Assembly: GCF_900176385.1 (NCBI RefSeq)
Contig: NZ_FWXN01000006.1
Location: 210,836 to 274,835, forward strand
Direction: 5' to 3'
DNA: 64,000 bases
From: Janibacter indicus
GTDB lineage: Bacteria; Actinomycetota; Actinomycetes; Actinomycetales; Dermatophilaceae
Made by a program: the position numbers and the translations under genes. Under the pieces are notes generated by a model that was given only the letters and a program-made list of their open reading frames with translations, made no database searches and was not told the DNA's origin. Each line of letters begins with the position of its first letter. Within the stretch, counting starts at the first letter, position 1. Shown here in pieces: positions 1 through 8,219 of this stretch.

Positions 1-1
1 C

Positions 2-595
2 AACTACGCGGCGTGGTTCGACGGCTTCACGCCGGGACAGCTGGCGACCGCGGTCGGCATGTACAAGGGCGACGGTCGTCTCGTCGAGAAGAACCAGCTG
101 AAGAACATCGGCGGCTTCGCCGAGGTCACCGGCGGCACGATCCCGGCCCGGATCTGGACGGACTACATGATCGGGGCACTCGAGGGCGAGCCGGTCAAGA
201 AGCTCCCCCCGGCCGGCAATGTCACCTACCGCCCGCAGACGGACAACACCACCGCGCCGGCGCCGATCACGACGACGCAGACGCCCGTCCCGGAGCCGAC
301 GACGACCCGGTCGACGACCCAGGAGCCGGAGCCCACGTCGACCTCCTCCTCCTCGTCGACGTCGTCCAGCTCCAGCAGCTCGAGCTCGTCGTCCACCTCC
401 TCGACGACGAGCAGCACGACCCGGACCACGCCGCCGACGAGGACGACGCCGCCGACGAGGACCACGACGTCCACGCCTCGGCCCACGACGGAGGAGCCAC
501 CGCCGCCGACGACGACATCGGAGCCGACGCTCCCGACGTCGCCGGTGCCGAGCTTCACCCCCAACGGCGGTGCCACCACCGGGCAGCGTGACTAG
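2..595 (+). CDS. Class A penicillin-binding protein, C-terminal part (5' end outside window)
   Basis: Class A penicillin-binding proteins polymerise and cross-link peptidoglycan on the outer face of the membrane. Only the last 197 residues are present, open from base 2 to a TAG at 593-595. The visible part holds the end of the transpeptidase domain (WFDGFTPGQLATAVG, then GGTIPARIWTDYM). From about residue 75 it becomes a long Ser/Thr/Pro-rich low-complexity tail, with a near-pure serine run followed by TPPTRT repeats. Such tails are common on actinobacterial PonA-type enzymes and probably act as a wall-spanning extension; this is inferred from family knowledge. The catalytic SXXK and glycosyltransferase motifs lie upstream of the window, so the class assignment rests on the C-terminal motifs only. 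The stop overlaps the next GTG start by one base. Confidence 0.85.
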   Translation, partial: NYAAWFDGFTPGQLATAVGMYKGDGRLVEKNQLKNIGGFAEVTGGTIPARIWTDYMIGALEGEPVKKLPPAGNVTYRPQTDNTTAPAPITTTQTPVPEPTTTRSTTQEPEPTSTSSSSSTSSSSSSSSSSSTSSTTSSTTRTTPPTRTTPPTRTTTSTPRPTTEEPPPPTTTSEPTLPTSPVPSFTPNGGATTGQRD

Positions 596-1935
596 TGCCT
601 CGTGAGTGGACGGCGCGCGACCTGCTGCCGCCGGAGTCGAGCGCGGTCCTGGGCGGGCCCCTGGGTCGCCGGGCGTCGAGTCGTGAGCGCTCGCTGCCCC
701 GGCTGCTGCCCCTCGTCGTCGCCCTCGTCGTGCTGCCGATGGCCGGCGCCTTCCTGCGTCAGGGGCACTGCGTCGTCAACGGCTGGAACGGCAACGACCA
801 GTTCTGGCGCGGGTGCTTCTCCGACCTGCCGGCGCAGTACCAGCTCGCCGGGCTCGACCGTGGACTCGGCGGCTGGCTCACCGGCGAGGCCCGCCTCGAC
901 CAGATGCCCCTGCTGTCGGGTCTGATGGCCTTCGTCGGTGGTCTGGTCCCCGATGCCGGGTGGCTCGACGAGTCGCGGTGGTACCTCACCCTGTGGACGG
1001 TGATCATCGCGCTGTGCCTCGTCGTCGCGGTGTGGTGCGTCGCCCTGCTGCGGCCCGAGCGACTCGACCTGGCGACCCAGCTGGCCCTGTCGCCGGTCCA
1101 CGTCGTCGCCGCGCTGCTGTCTCCCGACCTCGTCGTCGTCACCCTCCTCGTCGCCGCGATGCTGGCCGACACCCGACGTCGCCCGGTCCTCGCCGGGGTG
1201 CTCCTCGGCCTCGCGCTGCTCGGTCATGCCTGGGTGGGGCTGGCCGCCGTCGCCCTGGTCATCGCCGCCCGTCGGGTCGGGCACGAGGCCGCGGCGGTGC
1301 GGACCGTCCTCGTCGCGCTCGGGACCGCGGTCTCGCTCGCGGTCGTGCTCGCGCTCTCCGCCCCCGCGATCGTCACCGGCCCGTTGCGGGCGTGGTGGGG
1401 TGAGAAGCCGGGCTACGGGTCGGTCCTGCTCATCCCCGAGCTCGCCGGTCACCCGCTGCCGGACCGGGTCGCCCCGCTCGTCTCGCTCCTCGGTGTCGCC
1501 GTCGCGGTGTGGGCCTGCGTCGTCATGGCCCGACGGGCGTGGCGACCGGCCACGTGGGCGCAGGTCGCGGCCTTCGGGGTGCCGGTCATGGCCCTCACGA
1601 GCACCTCGGTGCCGGTCCAGGCTGCCCTGTGGGTCCTGCCGCTGGCGATCCTCGCCGGGATCTCCTGGCGCACCCACCTGGGTTTCGCCGCGGTGGAGGC
1701 CGCGCACGCGACCGCACTGTGGCTGCACATCGGTGCGGCCGCGGACCCCGACAAGGGACTGCCGGCCCAGTGGTACGCGGTCGTCGTCCTCGGCCGGGCC
1801 ATCGCGTGGGGCTTCCTGCTGTGGTCCGTCTGGTACACCCCCGTCGACAACCCGGTCGGGCGGCCGGCGCCCGCCGACCGTCCCCAGACGCCGCGGGCCC
1901 GACCCCACGATCCACAGCACGCGGCCATGGTCTGA
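595..1935 (+). CDS. Polytopic membrane glycosyltransferase, GT87-like
   Basis: A 446-residue integral membrane protein with many hydrophobic helices from about residue 40 to 420 and an Arg/Pro-rich tail. Its position between the penicillin-binding protein and rpsF and its multi-helix layout resemble actinobacterial GT87 (DUF2029) polyprenyl-phosphate mannosyltransferases, which add sugars from a lipid carrier on the outside of the membrane. The extracytoplasmic loop after the first helix contains [16 protein letters not shown] and other acidic residues where such enzymes place catalytic Asp. The start is the GTG at 595, which overlaps the upstream TAG by one base; this suggests translational coupling to the PBP and a joint role in envelope assembly. 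The family is fairly likely. The substrate is not known. Confidence 0.65.
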   Translation: MPREWTARDLLPPESSAVLGGPLGRRASSRERSLPRLLPLVVALVVLPMAGAFLRQGHCVVNGWNGNDQFWRGCFSDLPAQYQLAGLDRGLGGWLTGEARLDQMPLLSGLMAFVGGLVPDAGWLDESRWYLTLWTVIIALCLVVAVWCVALLRPERLDLATQLALSPVHVVAALLSPDLVVVTLLVAAMLADTRRRPVLAGVLLGLALLGHAWVGLAAVALVIAARRVGHEAAAVRTVLVALGTAVSLAVVLALSAPAIVTGPLRAWWGEKPGYGSVLLIPELAGHPLPDRVAPLVSLLGVAVAVWACVVMARRAWRPATWAQVAAFGVPVMALTSTSVPVQAALWVLPLAILAGISWRTHLGFAAVEAAHATALWLHIGAAADPDKGLPAQWYAVVVLGRAIAWGFLLWSVWYTPVDNPVGRPAPADRPQTPRARPHDPQHAAMV

Positions 1936-2050
1936 GGCGCCCCCCTTCGTCCGGCACGCTTTGGTGCGAAGGGAGTGCAGCCGATACCCTGAACCGTCCC
2001 CCCTCCAGGTCGTCACCCGACGACGTGTCGGGGGGTACCGATGCACCAAC

Positions 2051-2093
2051 CCTCCTGTCACGGAGAGACCGTGACCGCACAGACCGAAGGAGG
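2051..2093 (+). promoter_or_regulatory. Possible translational leader of rpsF
   Basis: A 7-bp perfect hairpin (GTCACGG at 2057-2063, loop AGAGA, CCGTGAC at 2069-2075) sits just upstream of the strong Shine-Dalgarno AAGGAGG at 2087-2093. CCTCC at 2051-2055 is complementary to the GGAGG of that Shine-Dalgarno, so the two could pair across the hairpin. In many bacteria the S6:S18 complex binds an mRNA leader in front of rpsF. Whether this structure does that job here is inference. Confidence 0.35.
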
Positions 2094-2105
2094 CGGGTTA
2101 TCAGC

Positions 2106-2393
2106 ATGCGTCAGTACGAGCTCATGGTCATCTTCGACCCCGAGACCGACGAGCGGGCCGTTCAGCCGCTGTTCGACAAGTTCCTCACCGTCGTCACCAA
2201 GGACGGCGGTAGCGTGGACAAGATCGACCACTGGGGCCGTCGTCGTCTCGCCTACGAGATCAACAAGAAGGCCGAGGGCCTCTACGCCGTCGCCAACCTG
2301 ACCTGCACGCCGGCCACGAGCAAGGAGCTCGACCGCCAGCTGGGTCTCTCCGAGCAGGTCCTGCGGACCAAGCTCATGCGCGTCGACGCCTGA
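2106..2393 (+). CDS. rpsF: 30S ribosomal protein S6
   Basis: S6 binds S18 on the platform of the 30S subunit. The 95-residue product has the family length and starts [12 protein letters not shown], with the typical [17 protein letters not shown] core near residues 42-58. The start is the ATG at 2106, twelve bases after AAGGAGG at 2087-2093. It opens the conserved rpsF-ssb-rpsR-rplI operon, which in many actinobacteria lies near the origin and upstream of dnaB, as here. Translation may be controlled by the leader upstream. Confidence 0.97.
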   Translation: MRQYELMVIFDPETDERAVQPLFDKFLTVVTKDGGSVDKIDHWGRRRLAYEINKKAEGLYAVANLTCTPATSKELDRQLGLSEQVLRTKLMRVDA

Positions 2394-2466
2394 GGCGTCC
2401 ACTTCCAGCCTGTCGGTCCCGGCTGACAGGCTCACCTGAGAGATCACCGATCGACAAGGAATCCCC

Positions 2467-3087
2467 ATGGCAGGCGAGACCCCCATCACCGTAATCGGCA
2501 ACCTCACGGCGGACCCGGAGCTGCGGTTCACGCCGAGCGGCGCGGCCGTGGCCAACTTCACCGTGGCCTCGACCCCGCGCACCTTCGACCGTCAGACCAA
2601 CGAGTGGAAGGACGCGGAGACGCTCTTCATGCGCTGCTCCGTGTGGCGTGAGGCCGCCGAAAACGTGGCGGAGTCGCTCACCCGCGGGACCCGCGTCGTC
2701 GTCACCGGTCGTCTCGTCTCCCGCTCGTGGGAGGACAAGGAGACCGGGCAGAAGCGCTCCGTCATGGAGATGCAGGTCGACGAGGTCGGCCCCTCGCTGC
2801 GCTACGCCACGGCCAAGGTCACCAAGACCCAGCGTGGCGGCGGTGGCGGCGGTCAGGGCGGCGGCTCCTGGGGCGGCGGCGGTGGCCAGGGTGGTTCCGG
2901 TGGCGGCTTCGGCGGCCAGCAGGACGACCCGTGGGCGACCGGCGGCGGCCAGGGTGGCGGCCAGCAGGGTGGCGGCGCGTGGGGCGGTGGCCAGCAGGCC
3001 CCGGCCCAGGGTGGCGCTCCCCAGGGCGGCGGCCAGGGCGGCGGTGGCTGGGGCAATGCCCCGAGCTACGACGAGCCCCCCTTCTGA
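2467..3087 (+). CDS. ssb: Single-stranded DNA-binding protein
   Basis: SSB coats single-stranded DNA in replication, repair and recombination. The OB fold fills residues 1 to about 115 ([22 protein letters not shown], shown here only as the start of the fold; later [17 protein letters not shown] and a conserved [18 protein letters not shown] region). A glycine/glutamine-rich linker of about 80 residues follows, and the protein ends in the acidic tip DEPPF, close to the DDDIPF-type tail that recruits partner proteins. At 206 residues it is somewhat longer than mycobacterial SSB because of the Gly-rich repeat. The ATG at 2467 follows AAGGAA. It is encoded between rpsF and rpsR, the usual position. 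Confidence 0.96.
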   Translation: MAGETPITVIGNLTADPELRFTPSGAAVANFTVASTPRTFDRQTNEWKDAETLFMRCSVWREAAENVAESLTRGTRVVVTGRLVSRSWEDKETGQKRSVMEMQVDEVGPSLRYATAKVTKTQRGGGGGGQGGGSWGGGGGQGGSGGGFGGQQDDPWATGGGQGGGQQGGGAWGGGQQAPAQGGAPQGGGQGGGGWGNAPSYDEPPF

Positions 3088-3182
3088 TCGATCTCTGACG
3101 CCTGACCCCGGTCGGGCACTGACACCACTTCCATCCCGAGGACCAACCTCGGGCTCTCATTGACACGAAGGAGAGCACCACG

Positions 3183-3419
3183 ATGGCCAAGCCCGTAGTG
3201 CGCAAGCCCAAGAAGAAGGCCAACCCGCTCAAGGCGGCGAAGGTCGAGAACATCGACTACAAGGACGCGAACCTGCTGCGCAAGTTCATCTCCGACCGCG
3301 GGAAGATCCGTGCGCGTCGCGTCACCGGCGTCTCCGTCCAGGAGCAGCGTCGCATCGCGACCGCCGTCAAGAACGCCCGGGAGATGGCGCTGCTGCCCTA
3401 CTCCTCGTCCAACCGCTGA
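3183..3419 (+). CDS. rpsR: 30S ribosomal protein S18
   Basis: S18 pairs with S6 in the 30S platform. The 78-residue protein has the basic N terminus ([14 protein letters not shown]), the core [17 protein letters not shown] and the ending [13 protein letters not shown] expected of S18. The KVENIDYKD segment has no cysteines, so this looks like the zinc-independent (C-) form; the zinc-ligand form normally carries CXXC here. A good ribosome binding site (GAAGGAGA) precedes the ATG. It lies 95 bp after ssb in the ribosomal operon. Confidence 0.96.
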   Translation: MAKPVVRKPKKKANPLKAAKVENIDYKDANLLRKFISDRGKIRARRVTGVSVQEQRRIATAVKNAREMALLPYSSSNR

Positions 3420-3446
3420 TCCGCGGCCGAGAAGCAAGGAGCAGAC

Positions 3447-3893
3447 ATGAAGGTCATCCTCACCCACGAGGTCACCGGCCTCGGTACCGCCGGTGACGTC
3501 GTCGACGTCAAGCCGGGCTACGCCCGCAACTTCCTCTTCCGCCGTGGCCTGGCCACCGCGTGGACCAAGGGTGCGCAGAAGCAGGTCGAGGCGATCGCCG
3601 CCGGCCGCGCCGCTCGCGCCGTGAAGTCCCTGGAGGAGGCCCAGTCGATCAAGGGCAACCTCGAGGCCCAGCAGGTCACGATCAGCGCCCACGCCGGTGA
3701 CTCCGGTCGCCTCTTCGGCGCCGTGACCAGCCGCGAGGTCGCCGAGGCCGTCAAGGCCGGCGGTGGCCCCGAGCTCGACCGCCGCACCATCGAGATCCCG
3801 ACGCCGATCAAGTCGGTCGGCCCGGCCCAGGCGCTCGTGCATCTGCACCCCGAGGTGCAGGCCACGGTCGCTCTCGAGGTCGTCGCCGGCTGA
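3447..3893 (+). CDS. rplI: 50S ribosomal protein L9
   Basis: L9 is a two-domain protein of the 50S subunit with an elongated linker helix. The 148-residue product starts [20 protein letters not shown] and keeps the family signature [13 protein letters not shown] (about residues 28-40). It is followed by the Ala/Gln-rich helix and the C-terminal domain ([17 protein letters not shown]). The ATG at 3447 follows CAAGGAG. It is the last gene of the ribosomal block; a strong hairpin follows 43 bp after its stop. Confidence 0.97.
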   Translation: MKVILTHEVTGLGTAGDVVDVKPGYARNFLFRRGLATAWTKGAQKQVEAIAAGRAARAVKSLEEAQSIKGNLEAQQVTISAHAGDSGRLFGAVTSREVAEAVKAGGGPELDRRTIEIPTPIKSVGPAQALVHLHPEVQATVALEVVAG

Positions 3894-3935
3894 GTCCGCG
3901 AGATCTCGGGTCGCGCCCTCGGGCGTGATCAGGCC

Positions 3936-3973
3936 GAAGGGGGGCGCCCACCGCACGGTGGGCGCCCCCCTTC
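3936..3973 (+). terminator. Perfect 17-bp hairpin after rplI
   Basis: The arms at 3936-3952 and 3957-3973 are exact reverse complements around the loop GCAC. No clear T-run follows, which is common for actinobacterial terminators. Both ends carry the GAAGGGGGG / CCCCCCTTC motif that recurs in this genome. It separates the ribosomal operon from the next gene. Confidence 0.85.
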
Positions 3974-4078
3974 GTCATGCCCTCCCGGGGTGCTGATGGG
4001 TAGTCCTCCCCATGGTCTGCGCAGCCCCGTCGACCGTAAGGTTCCGGTAAGGACACCACGAGCACGGGGAGACCCACC

Positions 4079-5731
4079 ATGTCGCAGCCACCCTTCGGTC
4101 AGCAGCCGCCCACGCCCGGGCCCGGTCAGCCGCCGCCCCCGCCCGGCTACGGGCCGGCCCAAGGCCAGCAGCCCCCGCCGCCTGCCGGTTACGGGCAGCC
4201 CGGTGGGCAGTACCAGCAGGGCTACGCCCAGCAGGGGTACCAGCCCGGTCACCCGCAGCAGCCCGGCCAGTGGGGCCAGGCGCCGGTGCAGCCGCCGGCC
4301 CCGAAGTCCACCAAGGCCCTCAAGTGGGGGGCCTTCGGCGTGGCGGGCGTCGTCGCCCTCGGCGTCGTCGGTGGTGGCGCGGTCTTCGCCTACAGCAAGC
4401 TCAACGGTGGCGGGGCCCAGCCGGAGGAGGCCCTGCCGGCCACCTCGGTCGCCTTCGCCAAGATCGACCTCGACCCCTCGGCGAACCAGAAGGTCGACGC
4501 CTTCCGCTTCGCCCGCAAGTTCCCCGGCATGCGCGACTCCCTCGAGGGCGTCGACGAGAACGGCGACCTGCGCAAGGAGATCTTCGACGCGATCAAGGAG
4601 GACGGCGGGCTTGAGGGCGTCGACTACGCCCAGGACGTCGAGCCGTGGCTCGGCCAGCGCTTCGGTGTCGCGCTCCTGCCCGCAGCCGACGGTGGCACCG
4701 AGCCCGAGGTCGTCGTCGCCCTCGCGAGCACCGACCAGGACGCCGCCAAGGAGGGCCTGTCCAAGGTCACCAACGGCGAGGGTGGCTACTGCTCGGTCCA
4801 GGCCGACTTCGCGATCTGCGGCGAGGAGCAGTCGGTCGTCGACAAGGCGGTCAACGACGCCGCGGGCGCCAACCTCGCCGACAGCGACACCTTCCGGCAG
4901 GACATGGACGACCTCGGCGAGGACGGCATGATGACCGGCTGGATGGACGCCAGCCGGGTGAGCGAGCTCGGGCTCTCGACGGGCACCGTCCAGGCCGACC
5001 AGCAGGGCCGGATCGCCGCGGCCGTCCGCTTCGACGGGCCGACCCTCGAGGTCGCCGGTCGGGTCAACGGCCTGCCGGCGGGCAGCGTCCCGTCGGGCGA
5101 GGGCACGATGGTCGGCGACCTGCCGGCCGACACCCTCGGGGTCTTCGCCGTCACCGGTCTCGACGAGTCGCTGCGCAAGGCCTGGCCCGAGCTCGACAAG
5201 AACGCCAAGAGCATCCTCGGTGACGACTGGCAGGAGGGTCTGGACTCCTTCACCAACGAGACCGGCGTCTCGGTGCCGGACGACCTCGCCAAGGCCGTCG
5301 GCAGCGACACCGCGATCACCGTCGGCGCGTCGGCCGACGAGCCCAAGGTCGCGCTCGTCACCAACGGCGACCGCGGCATCATCGACAAGCTCACCGGCGC
5401 GGTCGACTCCGGGGGCACCTCCGGCGCCCCGCAGATTACGGTCAAGGACGCCGGTGACAACCGCACCGTCGTCGCCACGCCGGCCGGCTACGCCGACGAG
5501 GTCGCTCGCGGCTCCGGCCTCGGTGACAGCGATGCCTTCAAGGACGCCGTGCCCGAGGCCGACGACGCGAGCAGCGTGCTCTACGTCGACATCAGCAAGG
5601 CTGTCGAGCTCTTCGGCGACGAGCTCGACGACGAGGAGCGGGCCAACATCGAGCCGCTCTCGGCGCTGGGCTTCTCGATGACCGGCGAGGACGACCACGC
5701 CGAGTTCGCGCTGCGCCTGACGACGAAGTGA
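4079..5731 (+). CDS. DUF3352 membrane-anchored protein
   Basis: A 550-residue protein with a Pro/Gly/Gln/Tyr-rich cytoplasmic N terminus (residues 1 to about 75, many GYGQ and QQPP units). One transmembrane helix follows near residues 83-105 (WGAFGVAGVVALGVVGGGAV), then a large extracytoplasmic region with the repeated layout of DUF3352 proteins: two halves with SVAFAKIDLDPSANQKVDAF and, near the end, LYVDISKAVELFG. The family is found in actinobacteria and has no settled function. The ATG at 4079 follows GGGGAGA. It has its own promoter region after the rplI terminator and is followed by a hairpin, so it is probably transcribed alone. Confidence 0.8.
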   Translation: MSQPPFGQQPPTPGPGQPPPPPGYGPAQGQQPPPPAGYGQPGGQYQQGYAQQGYQPGHPQQPGQWGQAPVQPPAPKSTKALKWGAFGVAGVVALGVVGGGAVFAYSKLNGGGAQPEEALPATSVAFAKIDLDPSANQKVDAFRFARKFPGMRDSLEGVDENGDLRKEIFDAIKEDGGLEGVDYAQDVEPWLGQRFGVALLPAADGGTEPEVVVALASTDQDAAKEGLSKVTNGEGGYCSVQADFAICGEEQSVVDKAVNDAAGANLADSDTFRQDMDDLGEDGMMTGWMDASRVSELGLSTGTVQADQQGRIAAAVRFDGPTLEVAGRVNGLPAGSVPSGEGTMVGDLPADTLGVFAVTGLDESLRKAWPELDKNAKSILGDDWQEGLDSFTNETGVSVPDDLAKAVGSDTAITVGASADEPKVALVTNGDRGIIDKLTGAVDSGGTSGAPQITVKDAGDNRTVVATPAGYADEVARGSGLGDSDAFKDAVPEADDASSVLYVDISKAVELFGDELDDEERANIEPLSALGFSMTGEDDHAEFALRLTTK

Positions 5732-5736
5732 CCCGC

Positions 5737-5771
5737 CTGCCCGGCACCGGACTTTCGCCGGTGCCGGGCAG
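5737..5771 (+). terminator. 14-bp hairpin after the DUF3352 gene
   Basis: The arms 5737-5750 and 5758-5771 (core TGCCCGGCACCGG / CCGGTGCCGGGCA) enclose the loop ACTTTCG. The hairpin starts a few bases after the stop and argues that the next gene starts at 5788 or 5797 and not at the GTG at 5728. Confidence 0.75.
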
Positions 5772-5796
5772 CAGGCAGGATGCAGGGGTGACTTCC

Positions 5797-6408
5797 ATGG
5801 GGCAGACGGACGGCAGCACGCGCGAGGACTACTGGCGCACGGTCGGGCAGGTCGGCGCGCAGCGTCGGCCGCTCGGTGACACCGACGAGCCGGCGCAGTG
5901 GCCGGGCGGGTCGTCGACCTACCGGCACGTGACGACCCCGCACTCGGGGATCATCGCGACCGACGGGCTGTCCGACGGCGCCGGCGACTCGCTGGGCCTC
6001 GAGATCTACGTCGAGGGCCGCGAGCTCGTGCAGGACCCCGACGGCGAGGGCCGCTGGCTCGTCGCGGCGCTCGAGGAGGCCGCTGGTGCGCTCGCCGCTG
6101 CGGGGGCCGAGCAGGTCGACGCCGCGCTGCGCGACCACACCCTGCTCTCGCTCGAGATCTCCGCCGGCGAGGCGCCGTCCGACTGGGCCGACGCCGGGCG
6201 CTTGGGTGTGCTCGTGGGCGTCGAGCTGCCGGGGCGCCCCCAGTCCATCGGTTCCGACGTGCGGGTCCTGGCGATCACGCCGCTGCGCCCGAGCGAGCTG
6301 GCCGTGGTGACCAGCGAGGGCCCCGGTGGGCGTCGCCGCATCGCCGAGGCCCTGGCGGGCCAGGGGTGGTACTCCTACGCCGACAGCACCCGCCCGCCCG
6401 TCGCCTGA
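5797..6408 (+). CDS. Hypothetical protein
   Basis: I do not recognise a family. The product has 203 residues if translation starts at the ATG at 5797 (AGGGG eight bases upstream). An in-frame GTG at 5788 and one at 5728 are possible, but the latter would place the terminator hairpin inside the gene. The protein looks soluble, with no signal peptide or membrane helix. It has an alternating hydrophobic pattern (SLGLEIYVEGREL, then LLSLEISAGEAPSDW, then DVRVLAITPLRPSEL), suggesting a compact alpha/beta fold. The spacing of these strands is faintly like SUFU-type domain proteins; that is a guess. It converges on the MATE gene across a shared palindromic element. Confidence 0.6.
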   Translation: MGQTDGSTREDYWRTVGQVGAQRRPLGDTDEPAQWPGGSSTYRHVTTPHSGIIATDGLSDGAGDSLGLEIYVEGRELVQDPDGEGRWLVAALEEAAGALAAAGAEQVDAALRDHTLLSLEISAGEAPSDWADAGRLGVLVGVELPGRPQSIGSDVRVLAITPLRPSELAVVTSEGPGGRRRIAEALAGQGWYSYADSTRPPVA

Positions 6409-6446
6409 CGTCGTCGGCACACGTCGCCGGACCGCCCGACCGGAGC

Positions 6447-6487
6447 GAGGTACCCCCCACCGGATAGGCGGTCGCGACCACCTCGAC
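6447..6487. repeat. Dispersed palindromic element, copy 1
   Basis: The segment carries GAGGTA at the left, the core ACCGGATAGGCGGTCG in the middle and ACCTCGAC at the right. The same core and flanks occur in opposite orientation at 28858-28907. It lies between two convergent genes and may act as a bidirectional terminator. Confidence 0.55.
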
Positions 6488-6494
6488 CCGTGGA

Positions 6495-7838
6495 TCAGCG
6501 GGTCGCGCCGGTGACCGCCCACGCGTCGCCCCGGATGCGCCAGGCCATGCAGGCCCCGCGCAGCACCATGAAGGCCGTGAAGGCCAACCACAGCGTCACC
6601 ACGGCCGCCTCGGGACCGTGGTCGCCGCCGACGACCCGGGCCAGGAGCACGACGGGGACGTAGGCGAGCAGCACGAGGCTCATCGACCCGGCGAGCCAGC
6701 GACCGTCGCCGGCCCCGATGAGCACCCCGTCGACGACGAAGACGTAGCCGGACAGCGGCTGGCACAGGGCGACGACGACCAGACCCGCGGCGATCGCGCT
6801 GCGCACGGCGGGGTCGTCGGTGAAGAGCGCGGGCAGGACCCGGTGCAGCGAGAGCAGCCCGACACCGAGCACGACGCCACCCCAGATGCCCCACCGGACC
6901 ATGAGCGCCGTCGCGGCGCGGGCACCGGCCGCGTCACCACTGCCGAGCTGGGCTCCGGTGAGGGCCTGGCCGGCGATGGCGAGGGCGTCGAGGGCGAAGA
7001 CGAGCAGTGACCAGATCGTCGTCGTCACCTGGTAGGCGGCGAGCGGCACGTCGCCGAAGGCCGCGGCGGTCGCCACGGTGAGCAGGATGATCGCGCGCAG
7101 CGCGAGCGTGCGCACGAGGAGGGGGACCCCGTCGAGGGCCGCGGACACCACCCGTCCGACGTGCGGGCGAAGGGAGGCCCCCGCGCCTCGTCCCTGCCGC
7201 AGGATGACCGCGAGCAGCGCGAACGCCATGCCGCACTGGGCGATGACCGTGCCCCACGCGGCACCGCCGATGCCCATCCCCGCCCCGAGGACGAGGGCGA
7301 TCGACAGCACGGCATTGGCACCGAAGCCGATCGCGGAGACGACGAGCGGGGTGCGGGTGTCCTGCAGGCCGCGCAGGATCCCGGTCGCGGCGAGCACGAG
7401 GAGCATTGCGGGCAGACCGAGGGCGCTGATCCGCAGGTAGACGACGGCCTCGTCGAGGGCGGCCGGGGAGGAGCCGAAGGCCTGGGCGAGCGGCCGGGCC
7501 CCCAGCCCGACGACGATCGCCGCAAGCGCCCCGAGGCCCGCAGCGAGCCAGATCCCCCCGACCCCGACCTCGATCGCACCGCGCCATGAACCGGCGCCGA
7601 ACTGCCGGGCGACGACGCTCGTCGTGCCGTAGGCGAGGAAGACGAAGACCCCGGCTGCGGTGAGCAGCACCGAGCTCGCCGCCCCCAGGCCGGCGAGCGG
7701 GACGACGCCGAGCCGGCCGACGACAGCAGCGTCGACCATGAGGAAAAGCGGCTCGGCGACGAGCGCGAGGAAGGCGGGGACGGCGAGCGAGAGGATCTGC
7801 CGCGGCCCGACCTGGGCTGCGGGTGCGGGTGAGGTCAC
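6495..7838 (-). CDS. MATE family efflux transporter (DinF-like)
   Basis: MATE proteins export drugs or metabolites in exchange for cations across the inner membrane. The 447-residue product has the usual twelve hydrophobic segments in two related halves. The N-terminal half shows PLFLMVDAAVVGRLG and LAGLGAASSVLLTAAGVFVF, both typical of the DinF branch, and the repeat of this pattern appears near residue 245 (AAFGDVPLAAYQVTTTIWS). The start is the GTG at 7838; no better ATG lies nearby. It is a single minus-strand gene between a hypothetical protein and an intergenic region with palindromes. The substrate cannot be told from the sequence. Confidence 0.88.
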   Translation of the reverse strand: MTSPAPAAQVGPRQILSLAVPAFLALVAEPLFLMVDAAVVGRLGVVPLAGLGAASSVLLTAAGVFVFLAYGTTSVVARQFGAGSWRGAIEVGVGGIWLAAGLGALAAIVVGLGARPLAQAFGSSPAALDEAVVYLRISALGLPAMLLVLAATGILRGLQDTRTPLVVSAIGFGANAVLSIALVLGAGMGIGGAAWGTVIAQCGMAFALLAVILRQGRGAGASLRPHVGRVVSAALDGVPLLVRTLALRAIILLTVATAAAFGDVPLAAYQVTTTIWSLLVFALDALAIAGQALTGAQLGSGDAAGARAATALMVRWGIWGGVVLGVGLLSLHRVLPALFTDDPAVRSAIAAGLVVVALCQPLSGYVFVVDGVLIGAGDGRWLAGSMSLVLLAYVPVVLLARVVGGDHGPEAAVVTLWLAFTAFMVLRGACMAWRIRGDAWAVTGATR

Positions 7839-7900
7839 CCCCGCACCCTACGAGCGCCCCGCCGGCCCGGGTTTCGCGCCCGCGCGACCCCGCCCGAACC

Positions 7901-7922
7901 TGCATTGCCGTAGGGCAATGCA
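7901..7922. repeat. Palindromic repeat GCATTGCC-GTAG-GGCAATGC, copy 1
   Basis: Nine-base arms (TGCATTGCC / GGCAATGCA) enclose GTAG. A second copy lies 20 bp further on, and another pair occurs at 42709-42763. Each unit is identical over the 20-base core. Confidence 0.8.
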
Positions 7923-7941
7923 GATTAAGGTGGCATGAGGG

Positions 7942-7963
7942 CGCATTGCCGTAGGGCAATGCG
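7942..7963. repeat. Palindromic repeat GCATTGCC-GTAG-GGCAATGC, copy 2
   Basis: The same 20-base core as copy 1, here with outer bases C and G, so arms of nine pairs. The stretch 7839-8219 contains these two palindromes, the ABC remnant at 8005-8085 and an operator-like palindrome; I see no intact gene in it. Confidence 0.8.
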
Positions 7964-8004
7964 GGTTCAGGTGGGCTCGGGTTGGGTCAGGGGGGTCGGG
8001 TGGA

Positions 8005-8085
8005 TCAGGCGGTCCAGGCGGCCCAGAGGCGGGCGTAGCGGCCGCCGGCGGCGACGAGTTCGTCGTGGGTGCCGGCGGAGCGGTA
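8005..8085 (-). pseudogene. Remnant of an ABC exporter C terminus
   Basis: On the minus strand the last 26 codons before the TGA at 8005-8007 read YRSAGTHDELVAAGGRYARLWAAW plus two residues. This is the standard C-terminal end of ATP-binding/permease ABC exporters (GTHDEL...GGRYARLW). Upstream of about 8085 the similarity stops, and the frame runs into unrelated Arg/Ser-rich sequence. All catalytic motifs are missing. It looks like the stump left by a deletion of an ABC exporter gene. Confidence 0.65.
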
Positions 8086-8197
8086 CCCCCGCCGTCGCGG
8101 GAGGGGCCGGCTGCTCGATCGCCGCCCCATGAGAGCGCATCGGCGCTCGGCCGCCATCACGGGCGAGGGAGCGCTATTGTCGGTCAAGCGTCCCAGT

Positions 8198-8209
8198 TAC
8201 TCGCGAGTA
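8198..8209. promoter_or_regulatory. Operator-like palindrome upstream of the secreted hydrolase gene
   Basis: TACTCGCGAGTA is a perfect 12-bp palindrome ending eleven bases before the start at 8220 and touching the ribosome binding site AGGAG. TetR-type repressors often use palindromes of this kind; the regulator here is unknown. Confidence 0.45.
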
Positions 8210-8219
8210 GGAGCTTGGC

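Noticed and set aside
340..480. Serine- and threonine-codon repeats that look like a microsatellite or CRISPR-like array
   Set aside because: The units are irregular in length, have no spacers, and encode the low-complexity tail of the penicillin-binding protein.
592..2061. A 489-codon minus-strand frame opposite the glycosyltransferase
   Set aside because: Its composition (Arg, Gly, Asp, Gln) is that of an antisense shadow and it covers a well-supported membrane protein and the rpsF leader.
2840..3060. GGCGGC-rich tandem pattern
   Set aside because: This encodes the Gly/Gln-rich linker of SSB and needs no separate explanation.
5728..5796. Start of the hypothetical protein at the GTG at 5728
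   Set aside because: It would put a 14-bp terminator hairpin inside the coding region; the ATG at 5797 has a better ribosome binding site.
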